DNA of 64,000 nt from the NCBI GenBank assembly GCA_944321705.1, contig CALUMG010000004.1, forward strand, positions 1 to 64,000. Reading direction: 5' to 3'. A model generated the notes under the pieces. It had not been told where the DNA came from, ran no database searches, and was given only the letters and a program-made list of their open reading frames with translations. Each line of letters begins with the position of its first letter. The stretch's first letter is position 1. Both the position numbers and the translations under genes were made by a program. This DNA comes from an uncultured Muribaculaceae bacterium (GTDB lineage: Bacteria; Bacteroidota; Bacteroidia; Bacteroidales; Muribaculaceae). Below, in pieces: positions 1 through 8,645 of the stretch.

Positions 1-1
1 T

Positions 2-109
2 CTTCTTGTGTGTGAAAAGCGTCGGAAACTTATTCACTGTATAGACAAGAGTTGGCGTAATGGTCTCCACGCATATGCGTGGGGCTGTTATTCCCACATC
101 TGTCTATAA
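2..109 (+). CDS. Possible 3' end of a small peptide gene, cut by the window edge
   Basis: One frame is open from the window edge to a TAA at 107-109. Its last residues read AWGCYSHICL. The C-Y-x-x-x-C pattern recalls the G-C-Y-M-K-C stretch of the peptide encoded at 215-352, and an 11-base string, acaagagttgg, occurs both here (45-55) and in that gene (244-254). This could be the tail of another precursor-like peptide or chance. No start is visible, so the call is weak. Confidence 0.15.
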   Translation, partial: LLVCEKRRKLIHCIDKSWRNGLHAYAWGCYSHICL

Positions 110-214
110 AGGTATTCCGACCACCTTCACACTAAGACGTGGATATACAGTTCCACGCTTCATGTGTTTAATAGGAGTAATAGGAACTACAAACTCCTTT
201 CAGAAAGTAATGTC

Positions 215-352
215 ATGGAAATCTCGTATGAAATTCAAGAACAACAAGAGTTGGAAAGTGTACAAATGGGTGGCGGTTGCTACATGAAATGTGAAGTAAA
301 TGTGGATTATGGTGCTGATTATTGGTGCTGTGAGAGAATAAAAAGCGCATAA
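215..352 (+). CDS. Putative RiPP precursor peptide A, Cys-rich with a glycine leader motif
   Basis: A 45-residue peptide is encoded just upstream of a radical SAM maturase. Its N-terminal half is acidic and glutamine-rich (MEISYEIQEQQELESVQ) and ends in M-G-G-G. The tail has four cysteines (GCYMKCEVNVDYGADYWCCE) and several aromatic residues. This is the layout of a leader plus core for a ribosomally made, post-translationally modified peptide, probably cut after a Gly-Gly. The start at 215 has the purine run AGAAAG upstream; an in-frame ATG at 164 would add 17 residues. A strong hairpin follows at 371-405, as often found between a precursor gene and its less-expressed enzyme gene. I do not recognise a named family; the role rests on composition and position. 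Confidence 0.55.
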   Translation: MEISYEIQEQQELESVQMGGGCYMKCEVNVDYGADYWCCERIKSA

Positions 353-370
353 ATCAACGTTTTTAATTCT

Positions 371-405
371 ATACAGTGCGGTTCATTAATTGAATCGTAC
401 TGTAT
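371..405 (+). promoter_or_regulatory. 15-bp hairpin between precursor gene and maturase gene
   Basis: ATACAGTGCGGTTCA (371-385) pairs with TGAATCGTACTGTAT (391-405) over 15 positions, two of them G-T, with a TTAAT loop. It starts 18 bases after the stop of peptide A and ends 13 bases before the maturase start. No long T run follows, so it is more likely a partial terminator or mRNA-stabilising element that lowers enzyme expression relative to the peptide. Confidence 0.6.
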
Positions 406-418
406 AATTATAGCAGTC

Positions 419-1750
419 ATGAAAATTAATCGCAACATTCCGCTTGATACAAGATATAATCTGCCCAAACAGGTAAAAATAATTCATCATTCAGGCAAAA
501 TATTGATTATTGCTCCTGAATGTTGCAATTATATTGTTCTCGATAATAAGGTACAATACCAATTCTATCAATTGTTAGAAAACTATATTTTAGGTGAAGC
601 CTTGTCTAAAATGAGCATCTCAAAAGCAGATGCTCAAGCTGTCCTTGTTCAAATAGAAGCAAAACAGTTCATTGACAAGAAAGTTCCCAAAACAAATGGG
701 CAATTTCAAATGCACATGTTTCTTACCAATGCATGCAACCTTCGTTGCCGACATTGCTATATGTTTAGTGGACAACGTAAAACCAATGAACTAAGTTTAA
801 ACGAAATTAAATCAATCTTATGCAGTTTCAAAGCTCATGATGGGAAATTTGTCACCTTTTCAGGCGGCGAAGTCCTTATGCGTAAAGACTTGACATCCAT
901 ACTTCAACTGGCAAAGGAACTGCAATTAAGCATTACCATAATGACAAATGGAATTCTTTGGACAGAACCTTTGGTAGAGCAAGCAGCTAAATGTGTTTCG
1001 GCAATACAAATTAGTATTGATGGCTTTAACGAAGAAGAAAATGCAAAAGTTAGAGGTAATGCTTGTTTTGAAAAGTCCTTAAAAGCCGTAGAGCTTTTTT
1101 TGTACCAAGGTGTTAGGGTTACAATTGCAATGACTCCTTGGTATGATGAAAAACTCTTTACCCAGAAAGAACAATATTTAGATTTTGTAAAGGAAATGAA
1201 AAACAAGTATCAAGGCTATCCTTTAGGGTTCAAATTCACATCAGATATTATGGATGGACGGGATTTATCTCTTTCTAAAACAGAACACGAAAGATATTTT
1301 AATTTTATGCAAGAAATTTCTAACTACGAAAGTGAAAATAAAGAAGAAGATATTTTTGTCTATAATCAGCAAAACAGAATTCTAAAAGACAGTTGGTGTA
1401 CTTTTGGACATTTAACAATATCCGCAGATGGTGATGTGTATTTATGCGGAAAGGTAAATATGACCAAACCTATATGCAATATACGCAACGTCGATTTGGA
1501 TGCAATTATGGAATTGTCTTCTAAAGCGCGAAATTTGTCGAAAGTCCAGAATCTTTTTCCTTGTAAAGAATGTGAATTACGTTACATTTGTGGAGGTGGA
1601 TGTCGTATTGAATATTTTGAGTGGTTTAGGGAATGTAAGGGATTAAAAAACAATATGCTTTCTACCCCTCTAATTCGAAAATGCGATTTTTCAATCAAAC
1701 AACATTATTACGATTTAATGATAAAAGCCAATTATAAATTATTCAAATAA
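419..1750 (+). CDS. Radical SAM/SPASM peptide maturase
   Basis: This 443-residue enzyme has three parts. Residues 1-95 look like a small PqqD/RRE-like leader-binding domain (IIAPECCNYIVLD... then helices). The radical SAM core carries the CxxxCxxC cluster motif at C106, C110 and C113 (CNLRCRHC) and the SGGE motif near 148-151. A SPASM-type C-terminal domain holds C327, C343, C353, C382, C385, C391, C395, C406 and C422, enough for two auxiliary 4Fe-4S clusters (PCKECELRYICGGGC). Such enzymes install thioether, C-C or similar links in peptides using S-adenosylmethionine. It sits between two small peptide genes sharing a V-Q-x-G-G motif. The coding DNA is visibly richer in A and T than tilS downstream, suggesting recent acquisition. 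No transporter or protease is in view; they may lie left of the window. Confidence 0.9.
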   Translation: MKINRNIPLDTRYNLPKQVKIIHHSGKILIIAPECCNYIVLDNKVQYQFYQLLENYILGEALSKMSISKADAQAVLVQIEAKQFIDKKVPKTNGQFQMHMFLTNACNLRCRHCYMFSGQRKTNELSLNEIKSILCSFKAHDGKFVTFSGGEVLMRKDLTSILQLAKELQLSITIMTNGILWTEPLVEQAAKCVSAIQISIDGFNEEENAKVRGNACFEKSLKAVELFLYQGVRVTIAMTPWYDEKLFTQKEQYLDFVKEMKNKYQGYPLGFKFTSDIMDGRDLSLSKTEHERYFNFMQEISNYESENKEEDIFVYNQQNRILKDSWCTFGHLTISADGDVYLCGKVNMTKPICNIRNVDLDAIMELSSKARNLSKVQNLFPCKECELRYICGGGCRIEYFEWFRECKGLKNNMLSTPLIRKCDFSIKQHYYDLMIKANYKLFK

Positions 1751-1760
1751 AGGAGGTTTT

Positions 1761-1892
1761 ATGAAATCAGTAAAGAACATTAAAGTGAACCAAGACAAAG
1801 TTCAAAAAGGGGGTACTATTCTTATCGCTGCTGGAACAATTCTTAAGGCGGGAGTTGAAATAGCAAAAGCTCTGAGCAAGTCGAAGAAATAA
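1761..1892 (+). CDS. Putative precursor peptide B, cationic amphipathic, Gly-Gly leader
   Basis: A 43-residue peptide starts 10 bases after the maturase stop. It has a perfect Shine-Dalgarno AGGAGG at 1751-1756, unusual in Bacteroidota, so strong translation is likely. The leader-like part is MKSVKNIKVNQDKVQKGG. The 25 residues after the Gly-Gly form a cationic amphipathic helix candidate (TILIAAGTILKAGVEIAKAL then SKSKK). Ten lysines against two acidic residues give a net charge near +8. The V-Q-K-G-G motif matches V-Q-M-G-G in peptide A. By composition it resembles a bacteriocin; no cysteine is present, so a modification by the neighbouring enzyme would have to be on other residues. Function is inferred. 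Confidence 0.55.
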   Translation: MKSVKNIKVNQDKVQKGGTILIAAGTILKAGVEIAKALSKSKK

Positions 1893-1900
1893 AAGGTATT

Positions 1901-2053
1901 ATGGCAAAAGATGAAAGAACAATCTTCGATTTAAGCGAAGAAGAATATGAGGATTACGAAAGACATCCTGAAAACTGGGAAGATGTAACCGATAACAGCA
2001 CAGAAGACGGATGGAATATGATGTATCCGGATTCTGATGGTTATGATGATTAA
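1901..2053 (+). CDS. Very acidic 50-residue protein of the maturase locus
   Basis: This small protein begins eight bases after peptide B and reads MAKDERTIFDLSEEEYEDYE followed by a tail rich in Asp, Glu, Trp and Tyr, ending SDGYDD. It has only three Lys/Arg against roughly twenty acidic residues and no signal peptide or membrane segment. I do not recognise a family. Its position after a strongly cationic peptide, and its opposite charge, suggest it could bind or neutralise peptide B inside the cell, or act as a chaperone or third substrate. That is inference only. The spacing indicates the same transcript, which ends at the terminator at 2058-2107. Confidence 0.5.
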   Translation: MAKDERTIFDLSEEEYEDYERHPENWEDVTDNSTEDGWNMMYPDSDGYDD

Positions 2054-2057
2054 AAAT

Positions 2058-2107
2058 AAAAGCTCACAAGTAAAATGGACAAGTCCTTGTTTACTTATGA
2101 GCTTTTT
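2058..2107 (+). terminator. Rho-independent terminator of the peptide-maturase locus
   Basis: AAAAGCTCA (2058-2066) pairs with TGAGCTTTT (2098-2106). Inside it AAGTAAA pairs with TTTACTT and GGAC with GTCC. The 3' arm runs into TTTTT. The hairpin begins five bases after the acidic protein's stop and closes the locus. Confidence 0.75.
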
Positions 2108-2118
2108 CATTACATTTG
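2087..2118 (+). promoter_or_regulatory. Bacteroidota-type promoter for tilS
   Basis: TACATTTG at 2111-2118 matches the -7 consensus TAnnTTTG. TTGT at 2087-2090, 20 bases upstream, serves as the -33 element. It overlaps the preceding terminator arm, so tilS transcription is insulated from the accessory locus. Confidence 0.55.
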
Positions 2119-2270
2119 TATCGGTAAGAGTTACCTAAACAAGCAAAGTGATGCAGACCACGGCAAATGGAACAGTTGCCAACTCATTACCTGAAAACGT
2201 GGTAATTCTTCTAACTCTCTTGATTTCAAAGAGGTATATTCCTTATGCAAACTTACACAAATTTTGTAAC

Positions 2271-3641
2271 ATGGAGAGAAGGGAATTTGTCAGCAAGATA
2301 AAAAATTTCATAAGTCGGGAATCATTATTAAATGAAGATGATAGGGTATTGGTTGCGCTAAGTGGCGGAGCTGATTCGGTAGCATTATTATCGGTCCTGC
2401 GTGAAATCGGATATGAATGTGTTGCTGTACATTGCAATTTCCATTTGCGTGGAGAAGAATCGATGCGTGACGAGCGGTTTGTGAATAATTTTTGCAACCG
2501 GCACGGAGTGAAACTGCATGTGAAGGATTTCGATGTCGATGCTTATGTAAAGGATAACGGAGTTTCGATTGAAATGGCATGCAGGGAATTGCGTTATGAA
2601 TGGTTTGAGACAATCAGAGAGATGGAAAATTGTCACCGCATAGCAGTTGCACATCATAGCAATGACAATGTGGAAACTCTTTTCTTGAATTTGTTGCGAG
2701 TTACAGGCATCGCCGGAGTTGCAGGAATAAAGCCTGTCAATGGAAATGTTGTGCGTCCCATGTTGTGTGTGTCAAGAGCCGACATTGAAGATTATTTGCG
2801 ACAAACGGGACAGGATTATGTCGTTGACAGCACTAATGCCGAGAGTGACGTAAAGCGTAACAAGTTGCGTAATATTGTATTACCGGTCATGGAGAAATGC
2901 TTTCCCGAGTCAATGCCATCGCTTGTCAAGTCGATTGCTAATTTATATTCGTGCAACGAATTATATGAAAGCCTTGTCAATGAGAAACTTGGAAAGATTG
3001 TAAAGAAAGATGGAAGGGATGGCATTTTGTTGAAAATTGACATGAAAGACTTGTCGCGTATCCGTGGTGCAGGTGCATTGTTGCACTATGCGTTGAAGGA
3101 GTTTGGTTTTAATTCCTCTCAAAGCAACTTGATTTTTGAGACTTATAATAATCGGGAAAATTCAACAGGAAAGCGTTTTTATGCCGGAAGGCATGTGGCA
3201 TTTCTTGACAGGGACATGCTTGAAATTCTTGATGCAGATGCATTCCCAGATGGTAATACCGATTATGTAGTAGATTTGTCGGCATTGGAAATTCGAGAAC
3301 CGGTAGGGATGAAAGTTTTATTGCTTAGAAAATCTGAATTTGACATGAAATCTTGTGATGGGCGTAATAAGGTGTGCTTCAGTGCAAAATTGGGAGAATG
3401 CAGGAATCTGTTGTTGCGGCATTGGGAAAAAGGAGACCGTTTCAAGCCTTTTGGCATGAAAGGACGTAGCAGGCTTGTAAGTGATTTGTTCAGTGACATG
3501 AAGTTTGACGAGTCGCAAAAACGCAATTGCTGGTTGCTTGAAGCCGAGGGGGATATAATATGGGTGCTTGGCTGTCGAGCCGGAGATTTATATCGTGTGG
3601 GAGACAATGACGAATATTTATATTATATGGAACTTGCTTGA
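2271..3641 (+). CDS. tilS: tRNA(Ile)-lysidine synthase
   Basis: TilS converts the wobble C34 of tRNA-Ile(CAU) to lysidine with ATP and lysine, so that the tRNA reads AUA. The 456-residue product has the PP-loop SGGADS near residue 30 (VLVALSGGADSVALL), then HCNFHLRGEES and an adenylation core. A C-terminal substrate-binding region follows (RHWEKGDRFKPFGMKG), typical of full-length TilS. The frame is open upstream to 2148, but those codons do not look coding and the family alignment begins at MERREF, so 2271 is chosen. Transcription probably starts just after the TACATTTG box at 2111. Confidence 0.92.
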   Translation: MERREFVSKIKNFISRESLLNEDDRVLVALSGGADSVALLSVLREIGYECVAVHCNFHLRGEESMRDERFVNNFCNRHGVKLHVKDFDVDAYVKDNGVSIEMACRELRYEWFETIREMENCHRIAVAHHSNDNVETLFLNLLRVTGIAGVAGIKPVNGNVVRPMLCVSRADIEDYLRQTGQDYVVDSTNAESDVKRNKLRNIVLPVMEKCFPESMPSLVKSIANLYSCNELYESLVNEKLGKIVKKDGRDGILLKIDMKDLSRIRGAGALLHYALKEFGFNSSQSNLIFETYNNRENSTGKRFYAGRHVAFLDRDMLEILDADAFPDGNTDYVVDLSALEIREPVGMKVLLLRKSEFDMKSCDGRNKVCFSAKLGECRNLLLRHWEKGDRFKPFGMKGRSRLVSDLFSDMKFDESQKRNCWLLEAEGDIIWVLGCRAGDLYRVGDNDEYLYYMELA

Positions 3642-3689
3642 ACGTAAAACAAGAAAAGACTCGCAACATAAAACAAAAGTATTAAAGAG

Positions 3690-3720
3690 TTTTTAGGATA
3701 AATAAAAATTCGTATATTTG
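3690..3720 (+). promoter_or_regulatory. Promoter for rho
   Basis: TATATTTG at 3713-3720 is a good -7 element with TTTT at 3690-3693 as a poor -33, 19 bases apart. It predicts a leader of about 180 bases before rho. Rho genes often have long autoregulated leaders, but no clear structure is visible here. Confidence 0.55.
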
Positions 3721-3905
3721 CACAACAATTCAAAATTAAGGTTGTTTCTGTTGCAATCCTATGCCAAAAAATGCGGAAACGGCTTTCCATCGAAATTATA
3801 TTTTTTCTAAACACAAATTATTTTGTCAAAGTTAGCATGCCGTCGGGCGTGCGGAGGTATGATGAGTTACAATCGTGCCTATCGTAATACTGTATTTCAT
3901 AATAT

Positions 3906-5981
3906 ATGTACACTATTTCTGAATTAAATTCGATGAATCAATCGGAGTTGAAATCCATTGCCGAGTCTATGGGCATAAGCAAGATTGACGATTTGAGCCA
4001 AGATGACTTGATTTACACCATATTAGACCAACAAGCAATAGATAGTTCAAAGGCTTCGGCTGCAAATTTGCCTGAACGCAAAAAACGTGCAGCGAAATCT
4101 AAAGCGAAAAAAGATTCCAATACGTCATCGACCGAAAACAATAGCGACAAAGACAAAAAAGAAGGTGCGGTTGCAACGGGAAAAGATATTGCCGTAAATA
4201 AAAATTCGGCTGTCAAAAAAACTAAGAAAGCAAAGACAAGCAATGATAAAGTGGCGTTGAATGGGCAGATTACACCTGAAAACGACCAAAAGGCAAAACA
4301 GCCAAAACAAAAAAGATCACGCAAGAGCAAAACAATGGAAGAAAACGAAAATCAGCCTAAGACAAATGATGTCGCAGTAATCGATTCGGTTATGCAAAAT
4401 TCGGCTGACACACTTATCAAAGAAGTGACGATTGCATTGCAGCAAGATGAAGATGCAAAACAACAGCAACTTGAAGCTTCGCAAAATGCAAATGTCGGTG
4501 ATGACAAAGTGCAAGGTGAAGATAAAAATACAAAAACTCAGGATGAAGAAAATCAGGGACAACAACCTGTTGAGGTGAAAAAGCCTTCTTTCTCACTTGA
4601 TTCATTTTTCAACACGGGGTCGAGAAAAACTTTTAAGCCACGAAGCCAGCAAGAACGTGAAGAAGCAGCACGCAAGGCAGCTGAGGAGGCACGCAAGGCA
4701 GCCGAAGAAGCTGCAAAAGCTCCAATAATAATTCAAGAGCCAAAAGTTGAAGCGGCTCAACCGAAAAATGAACCTGCCAAAAAAGGACGTTATTCAAAAA
4801 ATGCTGCAAAGCAAGCAGCATTGTCACCTGCCGAGGCAAAAGCAATGGAAGACCCGTTTAATTTTGAGGGCATATTGCGTGGCACAGGCGTGCTGGAAGT
4901 CATGCCTGACGGCTATGGCTTCTTGAGATCTTCGGATTACAATTATCTTACTTCTCCCGATGACATTTATGTGTCGCAAAGCCAGATAAAATTAAATGGG
5001 CTAAAAACCGGAGATGTGGTTGAAGGCCCGATACGTCCGCCCAAAGAAGGTGAAAAGTATTTCCCATTATGCAACGTTGACTTGATTAATGGCCGTACTC
5101 CGGAATTTGTGCGTGACCGCATACCATTTGAGCACCTCGTGCCTCTTTTCCCGAATGAGAAATTTGACTTGACCAGCGGCTCGACTTGCAACATATCGAC
5201 TCGCATTGTAGATATGTTCGCTCCGATAGGCAAAGGCCAGCGCGGACTTATAGTCGCTCCACCAAAAACAGGAAAGACGGTGCTGTTGAAAGATATAGCA
5301 AATGCGATATCGGAGAATCATCCCGAGACTTACATGATAATACTTCTTATTGACGAACGTCCGGAGGAAGTGACAGACATGGCTCGCAGCGTAAATGCCG
5401 AAGTCATAGCATCGACATTCGACGAGCCGGCAGAGCGACATGTCAAGATTGCAGGTCTTGTGCTTGAAAAAGCCAAGCGAATGGTAGAATGTGGACACGA
5501 CGTGGTGATTTTGCTTGATTCAATAACTCGTCTTGCACGCGCCTATAATACGGTGTCTCCTGCTTCCGGCAAGATTTTGTCGGGCGGAGTGGATGCCAAT
5601 GCATTGCAGAAGCCGAAACGATTTTTCGGGGCTGCACGAAACATAGAAAATGGCGGAAGTTTGACAATCATAGCAACGGCATTGATTGAAACGGGCTCGA
5701 AGATGGACGAAGTGATTTTCGAGGAATTCAAGGGAACTGGAAACATGGAATTGCAACTTGACCGCAAGTTGTCGAACAAGCGCATTTTCCCGTCGGTCGA
5801 CATCATGGCTTCAAGTACTCGTCGAGACGATTTGTTGTTGTCGCGCGAGACATTAAACAGAATGTGGATATTGCGCAGATTCTTGAGCGACCGAAATTCG
5901 ATAGAGGCAATGGAATTTATCAAAGACCGCATGGAGCGTACTCGTTCAAACGAGGAGTTGTTATTGACTATGAACGATTAA
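3906..5981 (+). CDS. rho: Transcription termination factor Rho with large disordered insertion
   Basis: Rho is the hexameric RNA-dependent ATPase that ends transcription of untranslated RNA. The product is 691 residues against about 420 in E. coli. Residues 1-45 form the Rho_N helical domain. About residues 48-310 are low-complexity, rich in Lys, Gln, Ala, Glu and Asn (for example repeated [10 protein letters not shown]), as in other Bacteroidota Rho proteins. Then come the cold-shock RNA-binding domain ([11 protein letters not shown]), Walker A APPKTGKT near 451, and Walker [17 protein letters not shown] near 532. In Bacteroides thetaiotaomicron an intrinsically disordered region of Rho is reported to drive condensation and gut fitness; this insertion is probably equivalent. 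The gene stands alone with its own promoter and terminator. Confidence 0.97.
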   Translation: MYTISELNSMNQSELKSIAESMGISKIDDLSQDDLIYTILDQQAIDSSKASAANLPERKKRAAKSKAKKDSNTSSTENNSDKDKKEGAVATGKDIAVNKNSAVKKTKKAKTSNDKVALNGQITPENDQKAKQPKQKRSRKSKTMEENENQPKTNDVAVIDSVMQNSADTLIKEVTIALQQDEDAKQQQLEASQNANVGDDKVQGEDKNTKTQDEENQGQQPVEVKKPSFSLDSFFNTGSRKTFKPRSQQEREEAARKAAEEARKAAEEAAKAPIIIQEPKVEAAQPKNEPAKKGRYSKNAAKQAALSPAEAKAMEDPFNFEGILRGTGVLEVMPDGYGFLRSSDYNYLTSPDDIYVSQSQIKLNGLKTGDVVEGPIRPPKEGEKYFPLCNVDLINGRTPEFVRDRIPFEHLVPLFPNEKFDLTSGSTCNISTRIVDMFAPIGKGQRGLIVAPPKTGKTVLLKDIANAISENHPETYMIILLIDERPEEVTDMARSVNAEVIASTFDEPAERHVKIAGLVLEKAKRMVECGHDVVILLDSITRLARAYNTVSPASGKILSGGVDANALQKPKRFFGAARNIENGGSLTIIATALIETGSKMDEVIFEEFKGTGNMELQLDRKLSNKRIFPSVDIMASSTRRDDLLLSRETLNRMWILRRFLSDRNSIEAMEFIKDRMERTRSNEELLLTMND

Positions 5982-6009
5982 TTCAGCAAATAATAATATG
6001 AAAATAATC

Positions 6010-6037
6010 GGGAGATGGCCATTGGGCCGTCTCCCGT
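6010..6037 (+). terminator. Hairpin terminator after rho
   Basis: CGGGAGATGGCC (6010-6021) pairs with GGCCGTCTCCCG (6026-6037) over 12 positions with an ATTG loop. Only a weak T-rich tail follows. Confidence 0.6.
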
Positions 6038-6061
6038 TGCATTTGTATGGAAATATTAGGT

Positions 6062-6092
6062 TTTGCTGTAAACATGGAAAATAGTATTTTTG
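6062..6092 (+). promoter_or_regulatory. Promoter for ybaK-aroC
   Basis: TTTG (6062-6065), 19 bases, then TATTTTTG (6085-6092): an exact Bacteroidota promoter. The start of transcription would fall about 15 bases before the ybaK start codon. Confidence 0.75.
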
Positions 6093-6112
6093 TGGCATAA
6101 AGGAATTTTATC

Positions 6113-6607
6113 ATGTCAGGAATTAATAAAACAAACGCGGCAAGGTTGCTCGACCGCGCCAAGATAAAATATGAACTGGTTCCTTATGTAGTCGATGAGA
6201 ATGATCTTGCAGCCACTCATATAGCCGACCAGCTTGGTGAAAACATAAAACAAGTGTTCAAGACTCTCGTGCTGCACGGAGACAAAAGCGGATACTTTGT
6301 ATGTGTAATTCCCGGAGATGAGGAAGTCGATTTGAAAAAAGCCGCGAAAGTATCGGGGAACAAGAAAGTGGATTTGATTCCAATGAAAGAATTGTTGCCT
6401 ACGACGGGATACATACGCGGAGGATGTTCGCCAATAGGAATGAAGAAGACGTTTCCTACTTATTTTGACGAGTCATGCGAAAAATTTGATTACATATATG
6501 TCAGTGCCGGAATAAGGGGACTTCAATTGAAAATCAATCCGAAAGAGCTTGTTGAATATGTCCGTGGCACGCTTGCCGTTCTAACAGCATCGGAATCTGA
6601 GGATTAA
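6113..6607 (+). CDS. ybaK: Cys-tRNA(Pro)/Cys-tRNA(Cys) deacylase, YbaK/EbsC family
   Basis: YbaK hydrolyses cysteine wrongly attached to tRNA-Pro, acting in trans to ProRS. The 164-residue protein shows the family's editing fold: the active-site lysine in QVFKTLV near residue 46, VIPGDEEVDLKKAAK, and the glycine-rich GYIRGGCSPIGMKK loop. Length and motifs are normal. It is the first gene after a clear promoter and lies 25 bases ahead of aroC, so the two are likely cotranscribed. Confidence 0.92.
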   Translation: MSGINKTNAARLLDRAKIKYELVPYVVDENDLAATHIADQLGENIKQVFKTLVLHGDKSGYFVCVIPGDEEVDLKKAAKVSGNKKVDLIPMKELLPTTGYIRGGCSPIGMKKTFPTYFDESCEKFDYIYVSAGIRGLQLKINPKELVEYVRGTLAVLTASESED

Positions 6608-6632
6608 ATTTTTTAAGTATATTGCGTAAGTT

Positions 6633-7712
6633 ATGGGTAATACGATAGGTAAAATATTCAGGCTGACAACGTTTGGAGAGTCGCATGGAGAAGCCATAGG
6701 TGGTGTCATAGACGGAATGCCGGCAGGGGTTGCAATAAAACTGGATTTGGTTCAAAAGGAACTTGACCGTCGCCGTCCGGGACAGTCGGCTATTGTCACT
6801 GCCCGAAAGGAATCGGACAAAGTGCATGTGCTTTCGGGAATGTTTGAAGGGAAGACGACCGGAACGCCGATAGGTTTTGTCATAAACAATGAAAACCAGC
6901 ATTCTGCCGATTATTCCGAGATGAAAGATATATACAGGCCATCTCATGCCGATTTTACCTATGATATGAAATATGGTGCGAGGGATTATAGAGGTGGAGG
7001 ACGTTCATCGGCAAGAGAGACCGCCGCACGCGTGGTTGGTGGTGCGTTTGCCAAGCAAGTCCTTGCGCATTTAGGCATAGATGTTTACGCGTATACTTCG
7101 CAAGTGGGAAATATAGAACTTGACCGCGATTACCGCATTTATGACCGAAACGAAATAGAAGGGAATGCTGTGCGCTGTCCCGATAAGGAAAAAGCTGCGG
7201 AAATGCACAAATTGATAGAACAGGTAAAAGCCGAAGGTGATACAATAGGAGGAGTGGTTACTGGAGTAATCACAGGTGTTCCTGCCGGCCTTGGTGAACC
7301 TGTTTTCGACAAATTGCATGCTGTGTTGGGTGCGGCCATGCTGGGAATAAATGCGGCAAAAGGATTTGAGTACGGACTCGGATTTGATTTTGCCAAGTAT
7401 CGTGGAAGCGAAGTCATTGATAATTTCGTAACCAATGAAAATGGTCACATTACAACTGTGTCGAATAATTCGGGCGGAATACAAGGCGGAATCTCAAATG
7501 GGCAAGACATATATTTCAGAGTGGCATTCAAGCCTGTTGCCACTTTGTTGAGGGACGTAGATACCGTGGATCGAAATGGCAATGCCGCAATATTAAAGGC
7601 AAGAGGCCGTCATGACCCTTGCGTATTGCCACGGGCTGTTCCTATTGTTGAGGCTATGGCTGCAATGGTAATGTTGGATTTCTATCTTCAAAGCCGATGC
7701 GCGAAATTATAG
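6633..7712 (+). CDS. aroC: Chorismate synthase
   Basis: AroC makes chorismate from 5-enolpyruvylshikimate-3-phosphate using reduced FMN, the last shared step to aromatic amino acids, folates and menaquinone. The 359-residue product begins with the family signature GESHG in [20 protein letters not shown]. It also has [28 protein letters not shown] and the C-terminal [18 protein letters not shown]. Its end overlaps the following radical SAM gene by 16 bases. Confidence 0.97.
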   Translation: MGNTIGKIFRLTTFGESHGEAIGGVIDGMPAGVAIKLDLVQKELDRRRPGQSAIVTARKESDKVHVLSGMFEGKTTGTPIGFVINNENQHSADYSEMKDIYRPSHADFTYDMKYGARDYRGGGRSSARETAARVVGGAFAKQVLAHLGIDVYAYTSQVGNIELDRDYRIYDRNEIEGNAVRCPDKEKAAEMHKLIEQVKAEGDTIGGVVTGVITGVPAGLGEPVFDKLHAVLGAAMLGINAAKGFEYGLGFDFAKYRGSEVIDNFVTNENGHITTVSNNSGGIQGGISNGQDIYFRVAFKPVATLLRDVDTVDRNGNAAILKARGRHDPCVLPRAVPIVEAMAAMVMLDFYLQSRCAKL

Positions 7713-8641
7713 ACGGATGTTGCATAGGCTATAGGGATTTTGGAGAATTTTTGCGAGAGCATTTTGACTGCAAAGTGCAGAAGATTTCCATAAATGCCGG
7801 TTTTACTTGTCCCAATCGTGATGGAGTCAAAGGGACAGGAGGGTGTACTTATTGTAATAATCAAACTTTTAATCCGGCTTATTGTAAAAGTGAAAAGAGC
7901 GTAACGGTTCAGATAGAGGAAGGAAAACGTTTTTTTGCACATAAGTATCCTGACATGCAGTTTCTTGCTTATTTTCAGGCATATACCAATACTTACGGAG
8001 AATTGGAGCAAATAAAAAGGTTATATGAGGAGGCTCTCTCGGTAGATGGAGTGAAAGGTCTTATCATAGGAACCCGTCCCGATTGCATGCCTGATGAGTT
8101 GATAAAATATATTGTCGAATTGTCCAAACGTGCTTTTGTACTTGTGGAATATGGCGTAGAATCGTCGTGCAATGCAACCCTTGAGCTGATAAACCGCGGA
8201 CATTCGTGGAGTGACAGTGTTGATGCTATAATGCGTACTGTGCAAGCCGGATTGCCGTGCGGAGTGCATATAATTGCCGGATTGCCTGGTGAAGATGAAG
8301 AAACGCTCATTTCGACAGCCGACAAATTGTCGCAGCTACCGTTATCGACAGTGAAATTGCATCAATTACAACTTATCAAGGGTACAAGGCTTGCCCGTCA
8401 AGTGCAAGAAGAAGCGTTGAGCGTGAAGCAATGGTCGGTAACAGAGTATATAGACTTGTGTTTGGAATTTATAAAACATATGGCCCCGTCCATTGCAATA
8501 GAACGGTTTACATCGCAATCTCCCGACGAGTTGCTGCTTTCTCCTCGCTGGGGATTGAAGAATTATGAATTTACCAACTTGCTTAACAATGCCATCAGAC
8601 GAAACAAGGTAGTGCAAGGAAGTGCATTGACTTTGAGATGA
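7697..8641 (+). CDS. YhcC-type radical SAM protein (TIGR01212 family)
   Basis: This 314-residue protein carries an atypical radical SAM cluster motif: a cysteine in TCPNRDG followed after twelve residues by the CxxC of GGCTYCNN, characteristic of the YhcC family. It continues with [23 protein letters not shown] and the [14 protein letters not shown] repeat found in this group. The biochemical role of the family is not established to my knowledge. It overlaps aroC by 16 bases and is therefore translationally coupled to it. It ends four bases before the opposing deaminase gene, with no terminator visible between them. Confidence 0.88.
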   Translation: MREIIDGCCIGYRDFGEFLREHFDCKVQKISINAGFTCPNRDGVKGTGGCTYCNNQTFNPAYCKSEKSVTVQIEEGKRFFAHKYPDMQFLAYFQAYTNTYGELEQIKRLYEEALSVDGVKGLIIGTRPDCMPDELIKYIVELSKRAFVLVEYGVESSCNATLELINRGHSWSDSVDAIMRTVQAGLPCGVHIIAGLPGEDEETLISTADKLSQLPLSTVKLHQLQLIKGTRLARQVQEEALSVKQWSVTEYIDLCLEFIKHMAPSIAIERFTSQSPDELLLSPRWGLKNYEFTNLLNNAIRRNKVVQGSALTLR

Positions 8642-8645
8642 AATG

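Noticed and set aside
60..287. 75-codon frame at the left edge on the plus strand
   Set aside because: It overlaps the better-supported Cys-rich peptide in another frame, has no recognisable domain, and crosses two small palindromes (67-82 and 138-157).
2148..2270. N-terminal extension of TilS to 2148
   Set aside because: The extra 41 residues do not resemble TilS; the family begins at MERREF (2271).
3837..3887. 16-codon reading frame in the rho leader
   Set aside because: No residue bias and no alternative hairpins; chance is likely in a 180-base leader.
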